Shown: positions 35,066-45,847 of the stretch, one piece after another
Layout: every line of letters begins with the position of its first letter
Position numbering within the stretch: position 1 is the stretch's first letter
NCBI GenBank assembly: GCA_030063045.1
Contig: JAQSEB010000001.1
Location: forward strand, 186,001 to 250,000
Length of the DNA stretch: 64,000 nucleotides
Source of the DNA: Pratylenchus scribneri
Taxonomy: Eukaryota > Nematoda > Chromadorea > Rhabditida > Pratylenchidae
Direction: 5' to 3'
Translations under genes and position numbers: made by a program
The notes under the pieces: generated by a model
The model's database searches: none
What the model saw: the letters and a program-made list of their open reading frames with translations, nothing else
Told to the model about the DNA's origin: nothing

Positions 35066-38000
35066 ATGATGAATCTCACCAATTTAACTACAATTTCCAA
35101 CAATGCTTCTTTGCAAATTTCTGCTAACAACGACGGTGCCGAAGAGGCAATGACCCCATTTGAGCAGTATTTCTACTTGTTCAATGGATTGGCCGGAACT
35201 TTTCTGAATTTAATCGTTTTGTTGATTGCCTTTTTGCACATTGACACACAGGATAAGCCAAGACAGGTGTGTGCTTGACAGGGTAGACAATACATTATCT
35301 GCACCATTCTTTTGACTATAATTCGACGAGGAAAAAGCTAATTTTGGAAGGCGATATATCATTTGAAAGCCCAAAGTGTCCTCTACAAAGTGGCGCATAT
35401 TAAAAATTAAAACTAATTTTTAAAAAGTTACATGCCTTCTAGTTTAATAATGTCTGTATGGGACGATTCAATATCTACGCCATTTTTCTGACTATAGCTC
35501 ATCGAGGCAATTGCCAATTTTGGAAGGCGATACATCATTTGAAAGCCCAAAAACTCCTCTACAAAGTGGCCTGTATTAATTTTAATAATTCCACCTTTAA
35601 TTAAATTATATGTCTTTGAGTGTGTAATAAAACCAATTCATGGAACAGAAGCCATTTTTCACAAATTAATTAAATTTTTCTAAAAAAAGCAGTTTAGCCA
35701 CTTTTTAGAGGTGATTTAGGGCTTTCAAATGGCATCTTGTCTTCCAAAATTGGCCATTTCCTTAATGAGCTATAGCCAAAAGAAAGGCATGAGCACTGAA
35801 ATAAGCCTCCCTTTTTGTATAATTTTGTATTATCAGATAATTGTGATGAATATGACGGCAGCAGATTTGTTCACCTGCACAATTTATATGCTCACTCGAT
35901 CACGTCAGCAAAATTTGTCATGAATTTTGGCATAATTTCCCCAAAAAATTTAGATTTAAGTTGGTTTCTTTCTGTCCTTTGCTATCCCTATTATGTGGCC
36001 ATTGTCAGTTGCCAATTGTGCAGTTGTTTTGCCCTCCTTTGGATTAATGTTGACAAATTGTTGTTCGTCAAAAGGCCCTTGGTAGGGGGCGGAATAAAAC
36101 TAATTAAAACCATTTTTGTACAGCATTATTACACGTTGGTCAGCCGAAAACGTGTTCTTCTGTTGCTGAGCCTCACCTGGGTATCGTTGATTGGACTTAT
36201 TTTGGCACTTTATTCCTTCATGAAAGTGAAGGCAAGTTCAATAATATGGGTCAACTCATGCCATCCTCAATAATGATGATTAAAATTATATCAAACTAAA
36301 AAAGATAGGACAATTTTTTTGGCCCATTTTTGGGAATTTGAATCTGAAGATTCTGGGTTCTTTTTTGAAATTTATCCTCGACATTACTATCTCTCTATCT
36401 TTTGAAAATTTCTTTATTAAAAAATTTGATATATTTTAAATTTTGTTCTGATTTTTAAAAACATTCTGATTTTGAATAGAAAAATAGAGGAAAATAGGAA
36501 AAAGTATGGCAATCGGGGAGATAGATTGATTCATTCATTTTTCAAATTTTATCAAAAATTTGCAATATAAATATTCCATTTAATGTATTTTTATTCTCAT
36601 TCACATCAATTTGGTGGTGGTCCCCAAGGCACGCAATCGTTTTGTTCCTCATTGAATCTAAACAGCAAAGTAGGGCACCATCCTCCTCCCTTCTGATGCA
36701 TCCACCCTCCTGCTGACGTTCCTTCGTTGTACTGCTCATCGTCGATGTCGATGATGGTGTTGTTGCTTCTTCACTTAATTCAACCCAAATTGGATTTTGT
36801 TGTTCCGTTGTTGCGGTTGTCTCTTCATTTAGCGTTGTAATTGTTCCAAAAACATTCTCCGTTGTTGTTTCCTCCACCGATGTTTCCTCCCACATGATGA
36901 ATTGGCTTTGTTCTGCATTTCTTGGTGGATCAATTGGCGCAATTTTGTCTATTGGGTGGGCAGAAATGCCGGAGAAGGCAATGAAGGAAAGGGGGAGGAA
37001 ATGAATCGAATTCATTGGACACAAAAAATAATGTTATTGATGAAAGTTTTTGGGACAATTTTTTATTTTTGTAGTTCGACCAATTTTTCCCTATTTATAT
37101 AAATGATTTTAAAATTGGATGAAATCATCAATAAATTCCTTTGAATTCGAATGTTTAATTGTTCGTTCGACAAAACAATACCTATCCAATTTCATTCTAA
37201 AGATGAAATATTCTTTTTTTCTTTTACTTTTCACGATTCATCATTTCATGTATTCATTTGAGAACACGAGTGGGTGGATTCAATGAATTAATTCAATGTT
37301 TTTGATCAAAATCACTTTTTTATTACTCATCATTTATTTGACATGACAATGACACATAGAATGGAATTTGACGTTACATTAAATAATCCTTCTAAACAAA
37401 GATGAAAAATTGGAAAGTGAAATCTAAAAAGTTTGAGATAAACAACGAAGAAACATCATTACGGAATCGGAAGGCGATATGCCATTCGAAAGCCATTAGA
37501 GTCCTCTAAAAATGCCTTTAATTAAAATTTAAATCACCCTGGAGAATAAGGCATTACCTCACATTCCCTCATAAATTAGAGTTTAAGTTTAGACGAATCC
37601 ATTTCCAACCTATCCAATAATTATTTTCCCATGTTTTTGCAGCATCCTTGTGACAAAGTGGAATTGTCTGCGCAAATTTATTTGCTCATTTGTGTGCTCT
37701 ACATTTTCACAATTTCCGCCTCATTCGCCTCATCCGCCGTCATTTTTTGCATTGCCCACAATTCTCGAAGGGCTGGCTCCTCCAAAGAGACAAAGGTAAA
37801 ACGGTAGAATATTTTGCCAAAATTGTATTTTTAGCGTCTTTTCAAACGCCTCTTTTTCGTATTCTCCTCAACTCTTTGGACATTTGCCACATGTTTGCCC
37901 TATCGCCTTTTCTATTTGGGCATTCTCCTTTGGGGTGGCCCACCTTCTCCTTTGTTGCATTCGGTCGTTGATGTTGCCTATATGCTTTTGGTGGTTGGCA

Positions 38001-38320
38001 TTGTCACAAATCCGTTGATCACCATCATCACTCAACGAATTTATCGCCAATGGATTACCGTCTATTTTTGGCGATTTATTGGCCTTTTTGGCGTGGAAAA
38101 TGTGCCAAAGGGAAGGCCAGAAAAACGACAATCAATGATGAGCCAAATTGGTGGTAGTGGGGCTAAACCATGGGAAAGGAGGCTGACCGGAAGTGGCATT
38201 TGGGAGGAAAAGGCAAATTCCAACAAAAGAAAAAGCCGACTGGAATCGGTGGTGGAATTGGACGAGGAGGAGGAGCTAAGGAATAATCCAATATCATTAA
38301 ATGTAAATAGTGAAGGATAA
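35066..38320 (+). CDS. Rhodopsin-class G protein-coupled receptor
   Basis: Exons 35066-35266, 35837-35916, 35961-36225, 37643-37795 and 37835-38320 sum to 1,185 nt, 394 residues. The N-terminus has three N-glycosylation sequons (NLT, NLT, NAS). TM1 holds GLAGTFLNLIVLLIAF with the expected Asn. TM2 holds NMTAADLFTCTIYML with the key Asp. TM3 ends in WINVDKLLFVKRPL, where the usual DRY is DKL. TM6 holds FATCLPYRLFYL, a CLP form of CWxP. TM7 ends in NPLITIITQRIYRQW, where NPxxY is NPLIT. The cytoplasmic tail is long, Arg/Lys- then Glu-rich. A plasma-membrane receptor, probably for a peptide or small amine, is likely; the ligand is unknown. The acceptor just before the ATG suggests an untranslated first exon or trans-splicing. 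AATAAA follows at 38350. Confidence 0.88.
35290..35795. mobile_element. Family A half copy and complete copy
   Basis: A left arm alone lies at 35290-35400. A complete copy lies at 35455-35795 with right end ATGAGCTATAGCCAAAAGAA and outer GAGCACTGAAATAA. Together they make up most of GPCR intron 1. Confidence 0.75.
36542..37015 (-). CDS. Small secreted-type protein nested antisense in a GPCR intron
   Basis: The frame starts at ATG 37015 and is open for 157 residues. MNSIHFLPLSFIAFSGISAH is a good signal peptide. The mature part is Thr/Glu-rich (EETSVEETTTENVFGTITTL, a mucin-like stretch likely to be O-glycosylated) and then Cys-containing (GGCIRREEDGALLCCLD). The C-terminal ~45 residues are less certain: a GCTGTTTAG acceptor-like site at about 36660 opens another frame ending NDCVPWGPPPN, which looks more protein-like. 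The whole gene lies within GPCR intron 3 (36226-37642) on the opposite strand. No family recognised. Confidence 0.55.
   Translation of the reverse strand: MNSIHFLPLSFIAFSGISAHPIDKIAPIDPPRNAEQSQFIMWEETSVEETTTENVFGTITTLNEETTATTEQQNPIWVELSEEATTPSSTSTMSSTTKERQQEGGCIRREEDGALLCCLDSMRNKTIACLGDHHQIDVNENKNTLNGIFILQIFDKI
37455..37515. mobile_element. Family A fragment
   Basis: Only the core GGAAGGCGATATGCCATTCG and AGTCCTCTAAAAATGCC remain, in GPCR intron 3. Confidence 0.6.
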
Positions 38321-38399
38321 ATTTGGAGATTATCAATTCAATTTTTTTTAATAAATTTGCCATTTTACTTTGATTAATTTAATTGAGATTTCATCAAAG

Positions 38400-38485
38400 A
38401 ATTAATTTGCACTTTTTTTTTTCGGAAAGAATTAATTTGCACTTTTTTCCGGAAAGAATTATTTGCACTTTATCCGGTTGCCACT
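38400..38485. repeat. Inverted relic of the 40-bp minisatellite unit
   Basis: Three degenerate copies of GGAAAGAATTAATTTGCACT, the last continuing TTATCCGGTTGCC. This is the reverse complement of the array unit found at 24.0-25.0 kb, 13 kb away, here in the 3' flank of the GPCR gene. Confidence 0.8.
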
Positions 38486-38661
38486 ACTGACTGAACTATA
38501 AAGTATAAACAAAATATTAATCCAGGTCCCCTCTTCGGAATTTTATTTTAATTTGCAATCATCCTCAAAAAAAAAAAACATTTTTATACGTATTTATTTT
38601 ATTATTATTCCGAGGCATTATTAAAATATAAATATGCAAATTACCCAAGCCAAATTCATTA

Positions 38662-41600
38662 TCATCTTTTTCGCCTGAATTCCCTTCCCTCCTCCTCCTT
38701 CATTCTTCCTTCCATAATGCCCAATAGTCCCTTGATTTCCTCCTCAATTGCGAATGCTCTTTGTTCCACTGATTTCATAGTATTCTCATTAGCATTATCA
38801 TTTCTAAATTGTTCCATTCCTTGCGCAGCCATGTCCAATGCCCCCGGCATTTCTAAAGTTGGCGCGGCCAAAAATTGGTGCCGTTGAAATGTTCGCCGCT
38901 GTTCATAGCATGCAATTACGTCCACATTGACCAGTCGATTGCACGAAAGTGTGCCATCAATTGCTGGAAAATAAGAGGGAAAATTGGGGTGAATATTTTG
39001 AGAAGCAGGTAAACGATGTTTCCGCGCATCAATTTTAGGCCCATATCTCATCTCAACGAGGCAATTACCAATTTGGGAAGGCGATATACCATTTGGAAGC
39101 TTAATGTGTCCTCTATAAAGTGGCCTTATAAAATTTTATGATTTTCGGATTTTAAAAACTTCTTTGCCTTTGAATGTTATTTAACCCGATTTTACGAGGA
39201 AAAGTGGCTTATTTTATAAAATGTTAAAATGTTTACTTTTTACAAAAAATTTGAAGAAGCCATTTTTAAGAAGCTTTTAGGTCTTTCGAATGATATATCG
39301 CCTTCTCTGATTGGTTACCGCCTCGATAAGATATAGTAAAAAAAATGGCAAGAAGCAGGCAGGCGATGCTTCACTATCGCGGATTCAATATACCACCTTC
39401 ATCAGATTTTGGCCCATATCTCAATCTCAATGAGGCGATAGCCAATTTGGGAAGGTGGTATATTATTTTAAAGCCCAAAGTATCCTTTAAAAAATGGCCA
39501 ATTTTAAATTTTAATTAGTTTACCTTTAAAAATTATTATATATCGTTGAATATAATAAACCCTTCCAATTTTTTAAACCTATCAAAAAATTAGTTTAACC
39601 ACTTTTTAGAGGAATTTTGTGGCTTTCGAATAGCATATCGCCTTCCTAAATTGGTTGCTTCCTTGTTGAGCTACAGCCAAAAGAATGTAGTCACTAGTCC
39701 AGGTATTGAAACTCCCACTGATTCATTATTTTTATAAGAAAAACCCACATGAACAGACAACATTGCCACATGATTTTGGGCTACAGTAATACAGAAGGGA
39801 ATGGATAAATTTTTATTTGTGATTAATGCCAATTTTCCACAAACCACAATTCCCTAATTCGCTGCCAACTTCGATCGCAAAGTCCATCCAATGCCCATTG
39901 GCAGCATTGGACGGTTTTGTCCAGGGAAATGAAGGCGGCAGCGGCGGCATCCCCTAAAAATGAGTTGGAAAGAAAATGGCACAGGGAATTGTGGGTTAAT
40001 TTTATATATGGTAATCTGAATTTGTTAACTCATCTCTCTGTTAAAATATTTTGAACATTCGAGTAGGTATAGATAGGTATAGGTATATTGACTTAAATTT
40101 AAATAGCCTTCGAATTCTTAAAAAGGATTTTTTGGCATCTTCAGAATAGATTTTGGTCTAAACTCGGCCAACTCTAGTAAAAAGGATAATATTTAATTAG
40201 CCGAAAATAATTTTCTTGTCGAAAAATAATCCTATTTATTTTAGGCCATATTTGGCCAAATCAGGCTTCTACCTAATCCTTATAAGAATAAATCCATCCT
40301 GACGCTTAATAAGCCTATTCTTAATAAGCCCCAACACCTAAATATGGTCAAGTTATATGGCTTAAGAAAAAGGGATTATTTTTAACATGAAAAATTTTTC
40401 GGTAAATTAAATATTTCCTGTAAAAAAAAAACAAATTGTAATTTATGATTGAGAAAAATGCGCCAAATTAATCATTCTAATAATTTAAAAATTGGAGGAG
40501 GGTAATTTGCCTGCACTGAAAAGGTGTGGCTTTTTGTTGTTTCGAATGTTCTCGGCCAGAATGCGCCAAGCCCACCATGGCATTGACTTCCTAAAAAGCA
40601 CTATTCCATCATCCAAATTCCCATTCCAAACCCATTATATTGTTTCGGTTGTCCTCCTCCAGTTTTTCCATCCTTTTTCTCCAAACTTGAGGGCACTTTC
40701 TTCTCATCCCTTTGTTCCTTCTTTTGCTTTGAATCACCAACAATTTGTTTTGGGCCAAAAGTAGAAGAAGGTGGCAATGTTTGGGGGAAATAGCCACTTG
40801 GCTGAATGGCAGGCAAAGGCAATTGATGAATTTGAATGAATTGTTGCCTTAAGTATTTATTTAATTTACTGAAAACACAAAAAATTACAATGCCAAAAAA
40901 TATATAATGGTTTAAGGATGGGTTTGTCCTCCATAATTCACAAACCATATACCCAAAATTGGATAAGCTGGTCAAGATTGATTGAATGAATGGTATATAA
41001 TTTGTTATGGTTTGGACAACAATTAAAGGGTATTAAACGGTTTAAACCAATTTTGGTTTAATGGTTCAAAACTAATAAATTAGAATTGGTTAAATCAAAA
41101 CAAAACATAATCAAATGATGTGTCTTGATTAGATGTATCAATCTAAACCATTATAATCTTTTCAGTGTTTTTCGGAAAATTAAATATTTTTCAAATTTTA
41201 TTGACCAACTTTCCATTTCCAATTCCTTGTTCCAGCTGTTTTCTGTTCATTGGTGGCCCAAATACTTCATAATTTTGCCTTTGTTTTTGCTCTTTTCCCT
41301 CATCAATATTTTCCCTGGATGTTTTTGGCAAATGTTGTTGTTGAATTTGGGTGAGCAAAGGGGCACTGTGGACGGATAATTCTTTGGAAAGGGGGATTAT
41401 GCCTTAATTTATTCCCTCCTTTGCCAACCATTTGGCACTCCGGCAGCTGGATTTGAAGCAAATGGATTGCCCGCAAATGGTTGGCCAAATTCGGCGCTTT
41501 CAAAACTGTTCAAGGAAAATTGGCCTTTGGGAATTTGAAGAGATGTGGATTTGGTGGTGGCCTTCAAATTGGTGGCCTAAAAATAAAATGGAATCAAAAT

Positions 41601-44600
41601 TGGAAGGGAAATGAATTGATTTATTCCGAAGGAGAATGAATACTATCGATTGAGAACTTTGCCTATTCTTTTGGCCATAGCTCAATAAGGAAGCAACCAA
41701 TTTTGGAAGGAGTTATGCCATTTTAAAGCTCGGAATGTCCTCTAAAAATGTAGCTTTACTAATTTTTTGAAAATTAAATAAATTTGTAAGGGTGTAAGTA
41801 AAACATCTTTTCCTCCAAAAATCGGGGTCACTGGCATTAAAAGGCAAATAATTTTATTTAAACAAATGAATTTCATGAAAGTTTTATAGCAACTTTATAT
41901 AAGACATTTTAGGCTTTCCAATGATATATCGCCTTTCCAAAATTGACTATTGACTCATTGAATTATGTGTCAAAAACCAATTAATGTTCTAACAATGGGC
42001 AGAACTCAAAATTGCCCTCTAGCCATTTTGTATTCACCGTTGAAGAATGCGAAGAGGCAGGCCGTATCATGTTGCCAATGCTTCCATTTCGTGGTGGTGA
42101 TGTTGCCTTACTCTAATTGGTAAATTTGTAAATGAATTCCCTTCATTTAGACGCACCGTATCCATGTAAAGATTTTGATAGGCAATTTGGAGGCTATCGT
42201 CCACTTTCTCCTTCTTTTTGCCAATTTTTGGAGGAGGCGATGCCGTTGGCTGCTTGCTTTGCTTGAATTTCAATGAAAATTATTAATTTTTATGTCTAGG
42301 CAAATTTTGGTATTTATAAGTTATCTGCCTCCATATTTTCAACACCCCCAAAATTCACCTTTCTATTTTTCCACCATTTTACAACCATAAAATACTATAT
42401 GAAAAATTAAATAAATAAAATAATAATTATTAGATTCACCCAAAATCTTTCATACCGAAAAATATATAACTTTGCCAAGAATTAGGTGTTAAGATTTTGG
42501 CTTAAATTGAAGGCCAAGATAGATTTAAGATTTGGGCTAGTAGGTTAGGGATCCTAAAAAAGTCTCATTTGGCTTAAGTTATGTTGTCGCAAAATAACAT
42601 TATATTATTTTTCGACTCGAAATTTGCGGAAATTCAATCTTTTCAGTCTTTATTTGAGTAAATTAATACAATCCCATAAATTTTTTTCAAAAACTGGAAA
42701 CAGATAACCATTAAGTACCCAAATTTTTCTTTTCACACAAACTTCTCTGTTTTGTGTCGGTAATTGGATTGGACCACCAGACGGTGGCCTACTATTTTTA
42801 ATGGAAATTGTTGAAGGTGGCAAATTTGTTGTTGATTTTATTGTTGTTGTGGAATGCAATTGGTCCGGTGGAATCAGAATTTCCTTGTCCAAACTCAATG
42901 GTACCAATTCCGGAATGGACGGCGTATTCATCATCAGGGGTGTACGGCCAACCGAGGGGGAAATGTGAATTTGCCGAGGAGATTGTGGGGAAGAGGATGG
43001 CAATGGCATTGAGGAAAGTGGATCCCGAACAATGGCCATCGATGGTTTCTCCCTTTCCTTGATTGTGCCTTGAATGTGTTGGTGGCCTTTGGCCATTTTG
43101 GATTTGGCCAATTTAGCCGGCGGTGGTATTGGTCCTTCTCGCCTTTTTGGCTTTGTAAATAATTCTGCGCCACCCAACAATTGTTTGAGCCTCCGGCGAC
43201 ATTCAACGGGTACTGAGGAAATAATAATATTAATTTGTTGGTTTTTACAAGAGAATTGTGTGCTAATTTAACCGGTTAAAATATGTCCAAAAAGGAATGA
43301 AATTGACCAAAAATTTTCGAGCGCCACTTTCCTGATATTCCATTATTATTCCATTATTTTGCCTTATGCACAAATCAAACCCAATCCTTCACTTATTTTT
43401 AATTCTTTATATTCAAAATAAATCCATTCTTTTGGTCGTAGCTCAACAAGGAAGTAACCAATTTTGGAAGGAAATATGTCATTTGAAAGCCCTAAAAGTC
43501 CTCTAAAATAAAAAGTGGGCTTGATAAAATTTGTAAAAATTCTAAATACAAGTGGTTTTTCGTCTTAATTTTGCATTGAAAGACATGAAACTTTTTAAAA
43601 TTTTGAATTTATAAATTGTAAACTGGCCACTTTTTAGAGGACATTTAGAGTTTTCGAATGGTATAATGCCTTCTCGATTTGGCTATTTCCTCATTTAGAT
43701 ATTGGCCAAAAACTAATTTGAATATTCAATGGAAAAAAATTGTCCCTTGCTTCTCCTAATAATTTATCTAATTATTAGATATTTTTTTGAATTAATTTAA
43801 ATTCCTTAAAATTTTTTTCAAATAATTTATCCCTAATGATGCCCCCCCCCCCCTTTACTTAACTTACATTCATGGCATCGTTGACGGCGAATGATGAACA
43901 TTTCACTGCTCATCTGACAAATCTCCGAATCCATTCGGCATTTCAACTCACAATTTTGGTGTGCCGGCAGCCAACTAGAATTGGCAAACATGTCGCCACC
44001 TTTTGGGAGAATTCAAAATTTGAATATATTTTCATATTATTTTCCGGTGTGGGATTATTCAGTTACAATATTTCAATATCTGGGCCATTCTTTTGAACAA
44101 ATCTCAACAAGAAACAAATCAATTTTGGAAGGAAATATACTCTTTGAAAGCACTAAATCTCCTCTAAAAAGTGGCTTTATTATCTATTTGAAATTTAAAA
44201 TAATTTTAAAAAATCGGCTTTTCCTCCAAAATTCGAGTTTATTATTCTCATAGACAAATTATTTTTAGAAAAATAGAATTCATAAAATTTAAGAAGGCTC
44301 TTTTGTAAAGGATACTTCGGGCTTTAAAATGGTATATCGCCTTCTCAGATTGGCTAAAGCTTCGCTGATGAGATATAAGCCTAAAACTAATGGATATATT
44401 CAAGAATTGTCCCTCTTAAATAAAGGGAACACAAATCACAAATTTCCTTTCTTTCAAATCAAGGGAACACAAATTTTTCCCTTCAATCAAATCCTAGAGA
44501 GAGAATAAAAATTTTCCCCCCGTTGCCGCCGCTAAGGAGAGAATACGGTACCGGTACCCCTTTTGTTGGGAAACCAGGGAAACACAAATCAAAATCTGCA

Positions 44601-45272
44601 CTACTGTACCGATTAAATACTGGCATAAGTTTTTGGCTCATATCTCAGAGAGGCATTAATCAATTTGGAAGGGCGATAGACCTTTTGATAGCCCAAAGTG
44701 TCCTCTATAAAGTGGCCTTATAAAACTTTATGAATTTATAGCTTTAAAAAAAGTTTTGTGCCATCAAGTATAATAATCTTTTTAAGTAGCCGCTTTTTCG
44801 CCAAAATATTTTTAATTTATAAAAAAATGGTAAAGCCACATTTTAGAGGAGTATTAAGTGGGTTTTCGAATGGCATATCGCCTTCCAAAATTCGTAATTT
44901 CCTTGTTGAGATAAAACCGGAATTTTTGGAGTAAAAGTCGATTATTTTATAAATTGTTTTACTAAAATCTGTAAAATCAGTCTTTAAAAGAGTTTGGCTT
45001 TCCAAAAGAAGATCTCCTTCTTGAATTGGCTGTGTTTTCCCATTAGGTTCTGGTCAAAAGAACAATTCAGATACTCAAATATTGGTAATGAATCATCCCA
45101 CTTTCGGTTTTTTGCACCCACAAATTTGCTCATTATCGTAGATGAATTTGAAAACGGTTGCAGACAAATTTTCATTGTCTTTTTTCTCTTTTTGTGCCAA
45201 AGAAAAGCGAAGAATGGAAATAATAATTAGTAGGAATAAAATTCGACAACAACAATGGGCCATTATTGACAT
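38662..45272 (-). CDS. Secreted or membrane protein with signal peptide, Cys-rich N-terminus and Pro/Ser-rich body
   Basis: Firm exons: 45272-45118, 43974-43868, 43212-42743, 42261-42112 and 41576-41409; with a stop at 41409 these give 349 residues with all phases consistent. The N-terminus has a signal peptide (CCRILFLLIIISILRFSLAQ). Exons 1-3 then carry six cysteines (NEQICG, NCELKCRMDSEICQ, QRCHELPVEC). Exon 3 onward is Pro/Ser/Lys-rich and disordered. Further exons downstream are also phase-consistent with each other: 41402-41210, 40868-40632, 40590-40517, 39953-39870 and 38963-38662. They encode Gln/Lys-rich sequence, KSMPWWAWRILAENIRNN, a Cys-rich VQCCQWALDGLCDR, and LSCNRLVNVDVIACYEQRR. 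They lack an ATG of their own, so they probably extend this gene by an alternative splice in exon 5 (for example donor at 41506), but the joining intron is unresolved. No family recognised. Confidence 0.55.
39030..39690. mobile_element. Two family A foldback elements in tandem
   Basis: Copies at 39030-39350 and 39385-39690, separated by GGCAAGAAGCAGGCAGGCGATG. Both have left arms with TATCTCAATCTCAA/CTCATCTCAACG variants and right arms with GGCCAC/ACCACTTTTTAGAGG. Confidence 0.75.
40195..40415. repeat. Family D dispersed repeat (tentative)
   Basis: Starts GCCGAAAATAATTTTCTTG and ends GAAAAATTTTTCGGTAAATT with GGCCATATTTGGCC inside. It resembles sequence at 11.5, 33.4 and 42.5 kb. Confidence 0.4.
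40868..41195. mobile_element. Family C foldback element
   Basis: Interior AAAGGGTATTAAACGGTTTA and ACCAATTTTGGTTTAATGGT; right end TTTTTCGGAAAATTAAATAT. It occupies the intron between exons 41210 and 40868, so an open frame reading from it into exon 40868 is artefactual at its N-terminus. Confidence 0.72.
41650..41985. mobile_element. Family A foldback element
   Basis: Left end CCTATTCTTTTGGCCATAGC, core TTTGGAAGGAGTTATGCC, right arm TATATAAGACATTTTAGGCT to TATCGCCTTTCC. It lies between exons 42112 and 41576. Confidence 0.75.
42455..42620. repeat. Family D dispersed repeat (tentative)
   Basis: Bounded by CCGAAAAATATATAAC and TTATTTTTCGACTCG, with GGTTAGGGATCC inside. Limits uncertain. Confidence 0.35.
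43425..43715. mobile_element. Family A foldback element
   Basis: Left end CATTCTTTTGGTCGTAGCTC; right arm GGCCACTTTTTAGAGGACAT to ATGCCTTCTCGATTTGGC. It fills much of the intron between exons 43868 and 43212. Confidence 0.78.
44085..45065. mobile_element. Two family A foldback elements and a half copy
   Basis: Copies at 44085-44400 and 44620-44925, with a right-arm remnant at 44995-45065 (GATCTCCTTCTTGAATTGGC). Between the first two is a GC-rich palindrome GGTACCGGTACC at about 44549. All lie in intron 1 of the signal-peptide gene. Confidence 0.72.
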
Positions 45273-45847
45273 TGTTGATGATGATGAATGATTTTGTCGA
45301 TTGGGCAATAATTGTCTTGGGAATATCCTTTGATTTAATTTGATTGGATTGTGGATTAATCATTAATTAATCCCGCGCATGAGAACATCTCTCTCCCTTT
45401 ATTGTTGTGTTCCTTTCGCCGACTCAAAAAATTACACAATTTTCTACGTGAATATTATGTTTTTTTTTTGTGCAAAAATGGAGCATCGGCGCAATCAACT
45501 TTTTCTAATGGAGGGCTTAATCACTCATATGGGAAAATGAGAAGAAGTCAGAGAGGAAAAATGAACACGAAAGGAGATAAAAAAGGAGGGAACAACTTGG
45601 ATGGACAAAAATGGAGGAGAAACTCGAGCAAAATGGCGATGAAAAGGGAAAGTGGCAAATTCACAAATAAATGTGAAAAGTATCAAATATAAAATCCAAA
45701 TTGGGAATTGGCAGAGGGAGGATTATTATTTGTTTAAACCATTATTGTTGAAGATGTACGACAAATATCCAAAATAGACCACCAAATGGGTGAAGAGTTC
45801 ATAAAAACATGAAATGGGGTCAGCCGAAATATATTCTGAATTTTAAT

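Noticed and set aside
40866..40975. Apparent transmembrane segment at the start of the frame ending at 40601
   Set aside because: The hydrophobic part derives from a family C foldback; the exon starts after the TTTTCAG acceptor at 40868.
41377..41402. 26-nt intron (GTTGGC ... ATTAAG) joining the two halves of the signal-peptide gene
   Set aside because: The phase fits, but 26 nt is too short to be credible without transcript evidence; a 104-nt alternative from a donor at 41506 also fits.
43842..43853. Poly-C run, and a poly-G run near 49583
   Set aside because: Simple homopolymers, possibly length-uncertain in sequencing; no functional reading.
43872..44253. Plus-strand frames of 74-90 codons
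   Set aside because: They overlap the minus-strand Cys-rich exon 43974-43868 and run into a family A element.
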